Assembly: GCA_002367285.1 (NCBI GenBank)
Contig: DFBF01000230.1
Coordinates: 8,400-22,185, forward strand
Source: Rhodobacteraceae bacterium UBA3087
GTDB taxonomy: Bacteria; Pseudomonadota; Alphaproteobacteria; Rhodobacterales; Rhodobacteraceae
DNA length: 13,786 nt
Direction: 5' to 3'
The notes under the pieces were generated by a model that made no database searches, was not told the DNA's origin, and saw nothing but the letters and a program-made list of their open reading frames with translations. Positions 1 through 5,897 of this stretch are shown here, piece after piece (positions within the stretch are counted from its first letter, which is position 1; every line of letters begins with the position of its first letter). The position numbers and the translations under genes were made by a program.

Positions 1-1007
1 CCCGGAAATAGGGATTTTGAAAAGCTGCCGACATAGATCACCCGCCCTTCGCGATCCAGGCTTTTCAGCGCCGGAGAGGGGGGCGCCAGAAAGGACATTT
101 CAAACTCATAGTCGTCCTCGACAATCAACGCGTCCAACTCGCGGGCACGTTCCAAAAGGGCCTGACGACGGCCCAGCGGCATGGTCGAGGTCGTCGGACA
201 TTGGTGCGACGGGGTGGTGAAGATCACGTCGGTCTGATCGGGCAACAGTTCGGGCGGCAACCCGTCCGCATCCACCGGGATCGGTGCCAGGTGACAGCGG
301 CTTTGCATCAGGATATCGCGCAGGGTGTGGTAACATGGATCTTCAATTGCAGCGGTGCGTCGTTGCGTCAAAAGGATCTGCGCCGATAGCCATAAAGCGT
401 TTTGTGCTCCGAGGGTTACAAGGATTTCCTCAGGTGCGGCCTGGATGCCGCGACGGGGCAGAATGTGGCGGGCGATGAACTCGACCAGTTGCGGGTCGTC
501 CTGGTCGTAATAGTCCCGCGTCATGGCGCTGTGGTCCTTTTGCCCCAGCGCTTTGATGGCGCACAAACGCCAGGAATTGTGGTCAAACAGCGTTGCGTCG
601 GATTGGCCATAGGTGAACGGAAACTGATAGCTCCGCCAATCCTGCGGCTTTTCCGGCGTGACCCCATCGCTGAACCGTGCACCAATGGCCCGGTTCCAAT
701 CCACCTTGTCCTCGCCCCGTTGGGTGTGTGGGGGGAAACTGGGCGGTTCTGGCGCATTTTCAGAGACATAGAAGCCGCTGCGTCCCTTTGACGCCAGATA
801 GTCATTGGCCTGCAATTCGGTATAGGCCAGCGTCACCGTAATGCGGCTGACCCCCAGATGGGTTGCCAGTTTCCGGGTCGATGGCAGCTTTTCGGCCCGT
901 GGCAGACGACCGGACAGGATCGCCTCGGCGATCATTTGCTGGATCTGTGCCTGAAGGGTGCCCTGGGCATCCGGGTCCAGAAAAAAGGTTTCGACGGGGG
1001 CGGCCAT
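1..1007 (-). CDS. tauR: TauR, MocR-type (GntR/aminotransferase) taurine regulator, 3' end cut by window
   Basis: Reading leftward from ATG at 1007, one frame stays open to the window edge, giving 335 residues without the C-terminus; the family is usually about 450-500. Residues ~10-75 form a GntR winged helix (LPSTRKLATHLGVSRITVT, then a wing near SKGRSGFYV). The rest is an aminotransferase fold: TPSHQCPT matches the MocR TPSHQ-PTG signature, a VEDDYEFE motif follows, and SFSKSLFP at the edge carries the PLP-binding lysine (about Lys331). MocR proteins sense an amino compound through PLP. TauR of Rhodobacter capsulatus is a known activator of taurine genes, and the tpa/tauABC genes nearby support that name. 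A pair of CTGGAC/CTGGCC repeats lies directly upstream, suggesting autoregulation. PdxR or GabR-like function is the alternative but fits the neighbourhood less well. Confidence 0.88.
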   Translation of the reverse strand, partial: MAAPVETFFLDPDAQGTLQAQIQQMIAEAILSGRLPRAEKLPSTRKLATHLGVSRITVTLAYTELQANDYLASKGRSGFYVSENAPEPPSFPPHTQRGEDKVDWNRAIGARFSDGVTPEKPQDWRSYQFPFTYGQSDATLFDHNSWRLCAIKALGQKDHSAMTRDYYDQDDPQLVEFIARHILPRRGIQAAPEEILVTLGAQNALWLSAQILLTQRRTAAIEDPCYHTLRDILMQSRCHLAPIPVDADGLPPELLPDQTDVIFTTPSHQCPTTSTMPLGRRQALLERARELDALIVEDDYEFEMSFLAPPSPALKSLDREGRVIYVGSFSKSLFP

Positions 1008-1021
1008 GGGGCGACCCTATA

Positions 1022-1053
1022 CTGGACTTATCAGCAGGGCAATCTGGCCTGAT
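1022..1053 (+). promoter_or_regulatory. Candidate TauR operator in front of tauR (two direct repeats)
   Basis: CTGGACTTAT (1022-1031) and CTGGCCTGAT (1044-1053) are direct repeats whose starts are 22 bases apart. They sit 15-46 bases upstream of the tauR start codon. The first copy matches 9 of 10 bases of the CTGGACYTAA motif that I recall for R. capsulatus TauR. The same ordered pair occurs in front of tpa. The position over the tauR leader fits negative autoregulation; this is inference. Confidence 0.55.
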
Positions 1054-1149
1054 TGGGCCAGGCCGCCACGTGTCAGGACATCCGTTAACAGCGGCGCAAC
1101 AGATTGCGGATGCACCCAACAGGGCAAGACCAGAATGCCGCGCACCTGC

Positions 1150-1452
1150 TTAACGGTTCGAGTCGATCCAGCGCGACATCATTCCCGCATCGCGAAAACA
1201 TTCATCGGGAATTGCCCGCCGTTTGGTGCGTGCGATCCGTTCCGCATAAGCAACCTGGCGCGACGTGGCACCAGGGCCGCGGGGGGGTGCCCCGGCGGGG
1301 CGGGCAGCCTTGTGTTTGTCAATCCATTCCGACAGCAGTCGTCGATCCGCGGCATGATCTGATGGGATCGCGAGCCGCAGGCGACTGGCAATCGCGCGGG
1401 CATAGTCCACTTGTTTGGGCGTCGGGGGCAGTTGGTATTGGGCGGTCAGCAT
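1150..1452 (-). CDS. Small two-repeat protein of unknown function, probably SOS-induced
   Basis: A 100-residue protein of unknown function. The start at 1452 is chosen because GAGAGGAG lies just upstream; a longer frame to 1524 would begin upstream of the promoter. The protein is two ungapped copies of a 38-residue unit, residues 11-48 and 63-100, with 16 identities including T..QV.YA..IA, AIP and WID, joined by a Pro/Gly/Ala-rich linker. It is basic with no signal peptide or membrane segment, so probably cytoplasmic. The unit resembles short T-x-(K/R)-Q-x-x-Y-A motifs I associate loosely with DNA-processing proteins such as topoisomerase tails, but I cannot assign a family. A GTTC-N7-GTTC box overlaps the predicted -10, implying LexA control. 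It lies between GNAT and tauR with no obvious link to taurine. Confidence 0.72.
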   Translation of the reverse strand: MLTAQYQLPPTPKQVDYARAIASRLRLAIPSDHAADRRLLSEWIDKHKAARPAGAPPRGPGATSRQVAYAERIARTKRRAIPDECFRDAGMMSRWIDSNR

Positions 1453-1480
1453 GTTCTCACTCCTCTCAGGTCGTGAGAAC
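1453..1480 (-). repeat. Perfect 8-bp inverted repeat around the ribosome binding site
   Basis: GTTCTCAC (1453-1460) and GTGAGAAC (1473-1480) are exact inverted copies separated by 12 bases that contain the Shine-Dalgarno sequence of the two-repeat gene. If transcribed entirely it would be a hairpin presenting the ribosome binding site in its loop. The predicted transcript start (about 1475) would remove part of one arm, so a role as a protein binding site in DNA is equally possible. It partly overlaps the LexA box. Confidence 0.4.
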
Positions 1481-1491
1481 AAATATAGAAC
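1477..1491 (-). promoter_or_regulatory. LexA (SOS) box overlapping the -10 of the small two-repeat gene
   Basis: On the minus strand GTTC TATATTT GTTC is an exact GTTC-N7-GTTC direct repeat, the established alphaproteobacterial LexA operator. It overlaps a plausible -10 (TATATT, 1487-1482) that has TCGACA (1509-1504) 16 bases upstream as -35. The start codon is 25 bases downstream at 1452. Placing the operator on the -10 is the usual way LexA represses. Confidence 0.72.
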
Positions 1492-1600
1492 ATTAACTGT
1501 ATTTGTCGAGTCTGGGATGTTCACGACCCTGTGTCAGGAGATCAGCGACCGGGCCAAACGCGCTGCGTTCGCCCGGATATGAGACCGCCGCAGGGGGCGT

Positions 1601-2182
1601 TCAGTCGCGTGGGCGTTCCAACTGCCAGGTCAGGTTGGCCTTCACCGCCGGCCATTCATGCGGCAGGATCGAATAGACCGCCGTGTCGCGCATCGTGCCA
1701 TTCGCCATGACCAGGTGGTTGCGCAGGATGCCGTCCAGTTTCGCGCCCAGACGTTCGATGGCGCGGCGCGATTGCACGTTCACGAAATGGGTGCGGAATT
1801 CGACGGCGATACAATCCAGCGCCTCAAACGCGTGGGCCAGCATCAGGCGTTTCACCTCGGAGTTCATCGGCCCGCGTTGGACCGATTTGCGATACCAGGT
1901 CGACCCGATTTCAACCCGCCGCTGCGCCGCGTCGATGTTCATATAGGTGGTCATGCCCACGGCTTTGCCCGTCGGGTCAAGGATCGCAAAGGCCAGCATG
2001 TCAGGCTGGGCGTTGCGCCGGTCGATCTCGGCGGCAATGCCTTCGGGCGGTGGGATCATCGTGTACCACAGCCGGTGCAGATCACCATCGGCGGTGGCCT
2101 GTTCAAGGTCGGCGCAATGGGCCTGGGTCAATGGGGCAAGGGTGACGTGTTGACCGGTCAGGGTCACGGGGGCGGGCCACAT
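1601..2182 (-). CDS. GNAT-family N-acetyltransferase (RimJ/RimL-like)
   Basis: A 193-residue acetyltransferase that would transfer an acetyl group from acetyl-CoA to an amine; the substrate is not evident. The start at 2182 (MWPAP) is preferred over the in-frame ATG at 2254 because AAAGGA lies just before it and because the 2254 start would put the tpa terminator inside the gene. The chain follows the Acetyltransf_3 plan: an early VTLAPLTQ strand, a central strand and acetyl-CoA loop at residues 89-115 (VEIGSTWYRKSVQRGPMNSE), and the late NVQSRRAIERLGAKLDG block (residues 135-151) typical of RimL-like enzymes. Length is normal. It lies in the same direction as tpa but beyond tpa's terminator, so it probably has its own promoter in 2183-2220. 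No obvious taurine role. Confidence 0.87.
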   Translation of the reverse strand: MWPAPVTLTGQHVTLAPLTQAHCADLEQATADGDLHRLWYTMIPPPEGIAAEIDRRNAQPDMLAFAILDPTGKAVGMTTYMNIDAAQRRVEIGSTWYRKSVQRGPMNSEVKRLMLAHAFEALDCIAVEFRTHFVNVQSRRAIERLGAKLDGILRNHLVMANGTMRDTAVYSILPHEWPAVKANLTWQLERPRD

Positions 2183-2220
2183 GGCATGTCCTTTCGCTGT
2201 GTTACCCCCGAGAAACGACA

Positions 2221-2249
2221 AAAGGCGGACCATTGGAAGGTCCGCCTTT
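2221..2249 (-). terminator. Rho-independent terminator of tpa
   Basis: AAAGGCGGACC (2221-2231) and GGTCCGCCTTT (2239-2249) form a perfect 11-bp stem with a 7-base loop. Read leftward from tpa it is followed by a T-rich stretch (TTTTGTCGTTT). It sits 27 bases beyond the tpa stop codon and separates tpa from the acetyltransferase gene. Confidence 0.85.
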
Positions 2250-2275
2250 TGCAATTTTGATCAGACCAATTTGGG

Positions 2276-3664
2276 TCAGCCAAAGACCTTGGTCAGTGCC
2301 TTGTCGACGCTGTCACAAATCGCGTCGATGTCATCGGCGGTCGAAATCAGCGCCGGGCTGAAACACAGGGTGTTGTTGAAACCGGGAACCGACCGGTTGG
2401 TCGCGCCGATGATCACGCCTTGCGCGCCGCAATCTCCGACAACCTGGGCGACCTCGGCTTCGGTCACGGGGGCCTTGGTCTGACGGTCTTGTACCAGCTC
2501 GACCCCCAGGAACAGACCCTTGCCGCGCACGTCGCCAATGACTTTGTGCTTTTCCATCAGCCCGTGCAGGTTGGTCTTCATCCGCGCGCCCATGGCGGTG
2601 GTATTTTCCAACAGGCCTTCGTCTTCGATGATGCGAATGTTTTCCAGCGCCGCTGCGGGACCAGCCGTGCAGCCGCCAAAGGTGGAAATATCGCGGAAAT
2701 AGTTCATCGGATCGGTGGCGTTGTCTTTGAACAGGTCGAACACCCGTTCCGAAGTGACACAGCAGGCGATGGCGGCATAGCCGGAGGCCACGCCTTTGGC
2801 CATGGTCACGAAATCGGGTTCGATGCCATAGTGCTGATAGCCGAACCATTCGGTGCCAGTGCGCCCGACGCCGCAGACAACTTCGTCAATGTGCAGCAGG
2901 ATGTCGTACTTGCGGCAGATTTCCTGGACGCGGGGCCAATAGCCATTGGGCGCCTCGATTACGCCGCCACCGGCAGTGACAGGTTCCAGGCACAGCGCGC
3001 CGATCGTGTCGGGGCCTTCGCGCAGGATGACCTGTTCGATCTGGTTCGCGGCATATTCGCCATAGCTTTCCGCCGAGGCGTCCCAGCCTTGTTGCGCGCG
3101 ATATTCCATACAGTGGGGCACGCGGACGAAATCGGGCACAAACGGGCCGTATTGCATGTTGCGTTCGTCCTGACCACCGGCCGACATCGCCGCGATGGAG
3201 GAGCCGTGATAGTCGCGTTCCCGATACAGGATCTTGGATTTCTTGCCGCCATACAGCTTGTGCGAAATCTGGCGCACCATCTTAAAGGCTTTTTCGTTCG
3301 CCTCGGTGCCTGAATTGGTCTGATAGACCCGTGTCATGCCGGGCATCTTGGAAATCAGTTTTTCGGCAAACAATGCGCCGGGGATCGAGCCCGCCGAGCC
3401 TGCGAAATAGTTCAGCTTGACCAGTTGGTCGCGCACGGCATTCGCGATGCTTTCACGGCCATAGCCGACGTTGACGGTCCAGACGCCGCCGGACACGGCA
3501 TCGAGGTATTCTTTGCCGTTCTGGTCCCACACGCGCATGCCCTTGCCTTCGACAATGATACGCGGGTCGCCCGTTTCAAACGGTTTGTGCTGGGTCAGGT
3601 GGTGCCAGACGTGAGCCTTGTCGGCCTGGATCACATGCGAAAGGTCGTTCTGAGTGCCGTCCAT
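2276..3664 (-). CDS. tpa: Taurine--pyruvate aminotransferase
   Basis: A 462-residue class III PLP aminotransferase, full length, that transfers the amino group of taurine to pyruvate to give sulfoacetaldehyde and alanine in the cytoplasm. Visible marks: YQTNSGTEANE (residues ~114-124) for the PLP phosphate, DYHGSS (151-156) for ring stacking, LHIDEVVCGVGRTG (257-270) with the PLP-contacting Asp260, and TMAKGVASGY (287-296) with Schiff-base Lys290. GGAG lies 6 bases before the ATG. The gene is divergent from tauABC and preceded by a TauR-type repeat pair and a TATGAT -10. The product sulfoacetaldehyde is normally cleaved by Xsc, which lies outside the window. Other class III enzymes (beta-alanine or GABA aminotransferases) are similar in sequence; the tau context decides the call. 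Confidence 0.93.
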   Translation of the reverse strand: MDGTQNDLSHVIQADKAHVWHHLTQHKPFETGDPRIIVEGKGMRVWDQNGKEYLDAVSGGVWTVNVGYGRESIANAVRDQLVKLNYFAGSAGSIPGALFAEKLISKMPGMTRVYQTNSGTEANEKAFKMVRQISHKLYGGKKSKILYRERDYHGSSIAAMSAGGQDERNMQYGPFVPDFVRVPHCMEYRAQQGWDASAESYGEYAANQIEQVILREGPDTIGALCLEPVTAGGGVIEAPNGYWPRVQEICRKYDILLHIDEVVCGVGRTGTEWFGYQHYGIEPDFVTMAKGVASGYAAIACCVTSERVFDLFKDNATDPMNYFRDISTFGGCTAGPAAALENIRIIEDEGLLENTTAMGARMKTNLHGLMEKHKVIGDVRGKGLFLGVELVQDRQTKAPVTEAEVAQVVGDCGAQGVIIGATNRSVPGFNNTLCFSPALISTADDIDAICDSVDKALTKVFG

Positions 3665-3721
3665 GGAAATCTCCGATCATTCAGGGGGTGGCGGGCTGCA
3701 ATCGCAGGGCGCAATTTTCTG

Positions 3722-3787
3722 ATCATATTTAGAAAGGGAATCGGTGGGATTGGGATAGGGCCAGTTGAAGTTCTTGATTAGGTCCAG
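3722..3787 (-). promoter_or_regulatory. tpa promoter with candidate TauR operator (two direct repeats)
   Basis: On the minus strand, CTGGACCTAA (3787-3778) and CTGGCCCTAT (3764-3755) are direct repeats 23 bases apart. The first matches all 10 bases of the CTGGACYTAA repeat that I recall for TauR of R. capsulatus. Downstream lies TATGAT (3727-3722), a good -10 without a recognisable -35, as expected of an activator-dependent promoter. The proximal repeat would lie at about -40 to -49 relative to a start near 3715, a normal activator position. The predicted leader to the tpa ATG is about 50 bases. Confidence 0.65.
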
Positions 3788-3802
3788 TTTTTTTGACGCC
3801 AT

Positions 3803-4015
3803 TTGCCACCTTCCAGGGAGAGGTTTGCTTAAGCATCTGAAAAAAAAGGAAACACTGCTTCTTTTTGCATCATATGGGGCTGGGTTCAGGCTTTTTCCCG
3901 CCGGGTTATGCCAGAAAATCGTTGATCTGTTTCGTCTTTGACATACGCTTTCAGACAGCGACCGGGGAATTCCGGCGATGCGGCAAGACCGCGAACCACA
4001 ACACGGGAGAAACGA
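3803..4015. other. Intergenic region upstream of tauA
   Basis: No gene is supported here. It holds a perfect palindrome TGCTTAAGCA (3826-3835), an A-run followed by a T-rich tract (3840-3868), and TTGACA at 3938-3943 that could be a -35 for tauA, although no convincing -10 lies 16-18 bases further on. The tauA ribosome binding site is GGGAG at 4005-4009. The region should contain the tauABC promoter, possibly served by the TauR repeats on its left. Confidence 0.5.
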
Positions 4016-5005
4016 ATGAAACTGAAATCCACGCTTTTGGGGGCCGTCGCGATGGCCTTTGTCGGTCAGGCTGCTGCTGCCGAAGACATCACCGTTGCCT
4101 ATTTTCTGGAATGGCCGATGCCGTTCCAATACGCCAAGGTTAAGGGCATGTATGACGAAGCCCTGGGGGGCACCGTCACCTGGCGCAGCTTTGGCTCGGG
4201 CACAGAAATGTCGGCGGCCATGGCCTCGGGGGATGTGCATATTTCGGTCAGCCAGGGCATTCCGCCCTTCGTTGTCGCGGCCTCGGGCGGGCAGGACCTT
4301 CAGGTGCTGGATGTCGCGGTCAGCTATTCGGAAAATGACAACTGTGTCGTGGCCGAGGCGCTGGAAATCGACAAGAACAGTGCGGCCGAACTGGCCGGCA
4401 AAAAGGTCGCCGTGCCGCTGGGCACGGCCGCGCATTACGGGTTCCTGAGCCAGATGAACCACTTTGGTGTCGACCTGGCCAGCTTGGACATCGTCAACAT
4501 GAACCCGCCCGAAGGTGCTGCGGCGTTGGCACAAGGCTCGGTTGATATGTTTTGCGGCTGGGGTGGATCCCTGCGTCGCGCGATGGAACATGGCAACGTG
4601 TTGCTGACGGGCGCCGAGAAAGAAGAGCTGGGCATTCTGGTGTTTGATGCGACCACGGCGTCGGCCTCCTATGTTGCGGAACATTCTGACACGGTTGCCA
4701 AGTTCCTGGCCGTCACGGCCAAGGCGAACGCCATGTGGGCGGATGCCGCCAATCGTGATGAAATGCTGGGTGTGATCGCGCAGGATGCGGGTATGGATGT
4801 CGAAGCCACCGCCGCGTCGATTGACACGTTCATCTTTCCGACGGTCGCCGAGCAGTTGTCGGGCAATTGGCTGGGCGGCGCGGCGCAGACCTTCATGAAG
4901 GGCGTTGCCGACGTCTTCGTGGGCGCTGGCAGCATTGATGCCTCGCTGGACAGCTATGACGCTGCGGTGAACATCGGCCCACTGGAAGCCGCCGGCAGCA
5001 TGTAA
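4016..5005 (+). CDS. tauA: Taurine ABC transporter, periplasmic binding protein
   Basis: A 329-residue periplasmic solute-binding protein that captures taurine and delivers it to TauBC. The start at 4016 is preferred over the upstream in-frame ATG at 3938 because it has GGGAG 6 bases before it and begins a textbook signal peptide: MKLK, a hydrophobic core, then GQAAAA with cleavage expected after residue 22. The mature part follows the SsuA/TauA/NMT1 fold: an opening ITVAYFLEWPMPFQYAK strand-helix, SFGSGTEMSAAMASGDVHI ligand-contact region, and LAGKKVAVPLGTAAHYGF at the hinge/second lobe. It is first in tauABC, separated from tauB by 85 bases containing a hairpin. Length and gene order match roseobacter taurine loci. 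Related sulfonates such as isethionate are possible but less likely beside tpa. Confidence 0.93.
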   Translation: MKLKSTLLGAVAMAFVGQAAAAEDITVAYFLEWPMPFQYAKVKGMYDEALGGTVTWRSFGSGTEMSAAMASGDVHISVSQGIPPFVVAASGGQDLQVLDVAVSYSENDNCVVAEALEIDKNSAAELAGKKVAVPLGTAAHYGFLSQMNHFGVDLASLDIVNMNPPEGAAALAQGSVDMFCGWGGSLRRAMEHGNVLLTGAEKEELGILVFDATTASASYVAEHSDTVAKFLAVTAKANAMWADAANRDEMLGVIAQDAGMDVEATAASIDTFIFPTVAEQLSGNWLGGAAQTFMKGVADVFVGAGSIDASLDSYDAAVNIGPLEAAGSM

Positions 5006-5022
5006 GCCGATGATATGACATG

Positions 5023-5051
5023 CCGGGTGGCGGGCCTCTCTCGCCGCCTGG
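5023..5051 (+). other. Intergenic hairpin between tauA and tauB
   Basis: CCGGGTGGCG (5023-5032) can pair over all ten positions with CGCCGCCTGG (5042-5051), counting two G-U pairs, around a 9-base loop. No U-run follows, so it is not a standard terminator. Hairpins after a binding-protein gene commonly stabilise that part of the mRNA or reduce readthrough, so the binding protein is made in excess over the ATPase and permease; that role is inferred. Confidence 0.5.
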
Positions 5052-5090
5052 CCTTGTGATTTCCTCCTCCAGATACGAAAGGGGACCCCG

Positions 5091-5897
5091 ATGAGCGGGA
5101 TTTCCATCCAAGGCATTTCGATGCGCTTTGACCTGCCCAACGGCAGTCATGTGCAGGCGCTTGAGAATGTGTCGCTTGACCTGAAAGAGGGCGAGCTGAT
5201 GAGCGTGCTGGGCCCGTCGGGCTGTGGCAAAACGACGTTGTTGAATATCGTTGCGGGCTTTTTGGCCCCGACGGGCGGTCAGATCGAAATGAACGGTCAT
5301 TTGGTGACAGGCCCCGACGCCGAACGCGGCATGGTGTTTCAGCAGGGCGCGCTGTTTGAATGGATGAGCGTGCGCGAAAATGTCAGTTTCGGCCCGCGCA
5401 TGAAGGGCCAGAAGGAACGTGACTGGGGCGAACATGTCGACCATTTGCTGGACGTCACCGGCCTGGGCGATTTCAAGGACAAGAGCGTTTACGAACTGTC
5501 GGGGGGCATGCAGCAGCGCGTGGCCTTGGCCCGGTGTCTGGCCAATGATCCCGACGTGATCTTGATGGACGAACCGCTGGGCGCGCTGGACGCGTTGACG
5601 CGTGAAAAGATGCAGGGCCTGGTTCTGAAGCTGTGGAAAGAGACCGGCAAGACGATCATCCTGATCACCCACTCGGTCGAAGAGGCCTTGCTGTTGGGCG
5701 AACGCCTGTTGGTCATGGCTCCGCGCCCGGGCCGGATACACAAGGAATACAACCTGCCGTTTGCCGACATGGGCGTGGATCAAGACCTGCGCCTGGTCAA
5801 GAAAACCGCTGAATTCGGCGAAAAGCGTGAAGAAATCCTGTCGATGATCTGGGACATGGAAGAAGAAATCATGGGCCGGTCGGAGGACGCAGCATGA
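5091..5897 (+). CDS. tauB: Taurine ABC transporter, ATP-binding protein
   Basis: A 268-residue cytoplasmic ATPase that powers taurine import with TauC. All nucleotide-binding motifs are intact: Walker A GPSGCGKTT (41-49), Q-loop VFQQ (82-85), signature LSGGMQQR (136-143), Walker B VILMDEP (156-162), D-loop GALDALT and H-loop His194 in LITHSVEEAL. Length and order are normal for the nitrate/sulfonate/taurine importer subfamily. AAAGGGG lies just upstream of the ATG. Its TGA overlaps the ATG of tauC by four bases (ATGA), implying translational coupling. It has an acidic tail (MEEEIMGRSED) beyond the core domain, as is common in this group. Confidence 0.94.
   Translation: MSGISIQGISMRFDLPNGSHVQALENVSLDLKEGELMSVLGPSGCGKTTLLNIVAGFLAPTGGQIEMNGHLVTGPDAERGMVFQQGALFEWMSVRENVSFGPRMKGQKERDWGEHVDHLLDVTGLGDFKDKSVYELSGGMQQRVALARCLANDPDVILMDEPLGALDALTREKMQGLVLKLWKETGKTIILITHSVEEALLLGERLLVMAPRPGRIHKEYNLPFADMGVDQDLRLVKKTAEFGEKREEILSMIWDMEEEIMGRSEDAA

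Noticed and set aside
802..1119. Leftward and rightward frames of about 100 codons across the tauR 5' end
   Set aside because: They overlap the well-supported tauR helix-turn-helix frame and lack ribosome sites and family resemblance.
3677..3802. Possible 41-residue leftward gene (MASKKLDLIKNF...) between tauA and tpa, with a fair ribosome site and a Pro-rich end
   Set aside because: It completely overlaps the TauR-type repeat pair and the -10 of tpa, so it would not be on the tpa transcript, and I recognise no family. Conservation of its protein sequence in relatives would reopen the question.
3838..3870. A-run followed by T-run upstream of tauA as a terminator
   Set aside because: The possible stem is weak and A/T only, and no gene ends before it in either direction.
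3677..5140. Long leftward open frame opposite tauA
   Set aside because: It is a high-GC shadow of tauA: the rightward frame has the signal peptide, family motifs and ribosome site, while the opposite frame is compositionally biased and matches nothing.
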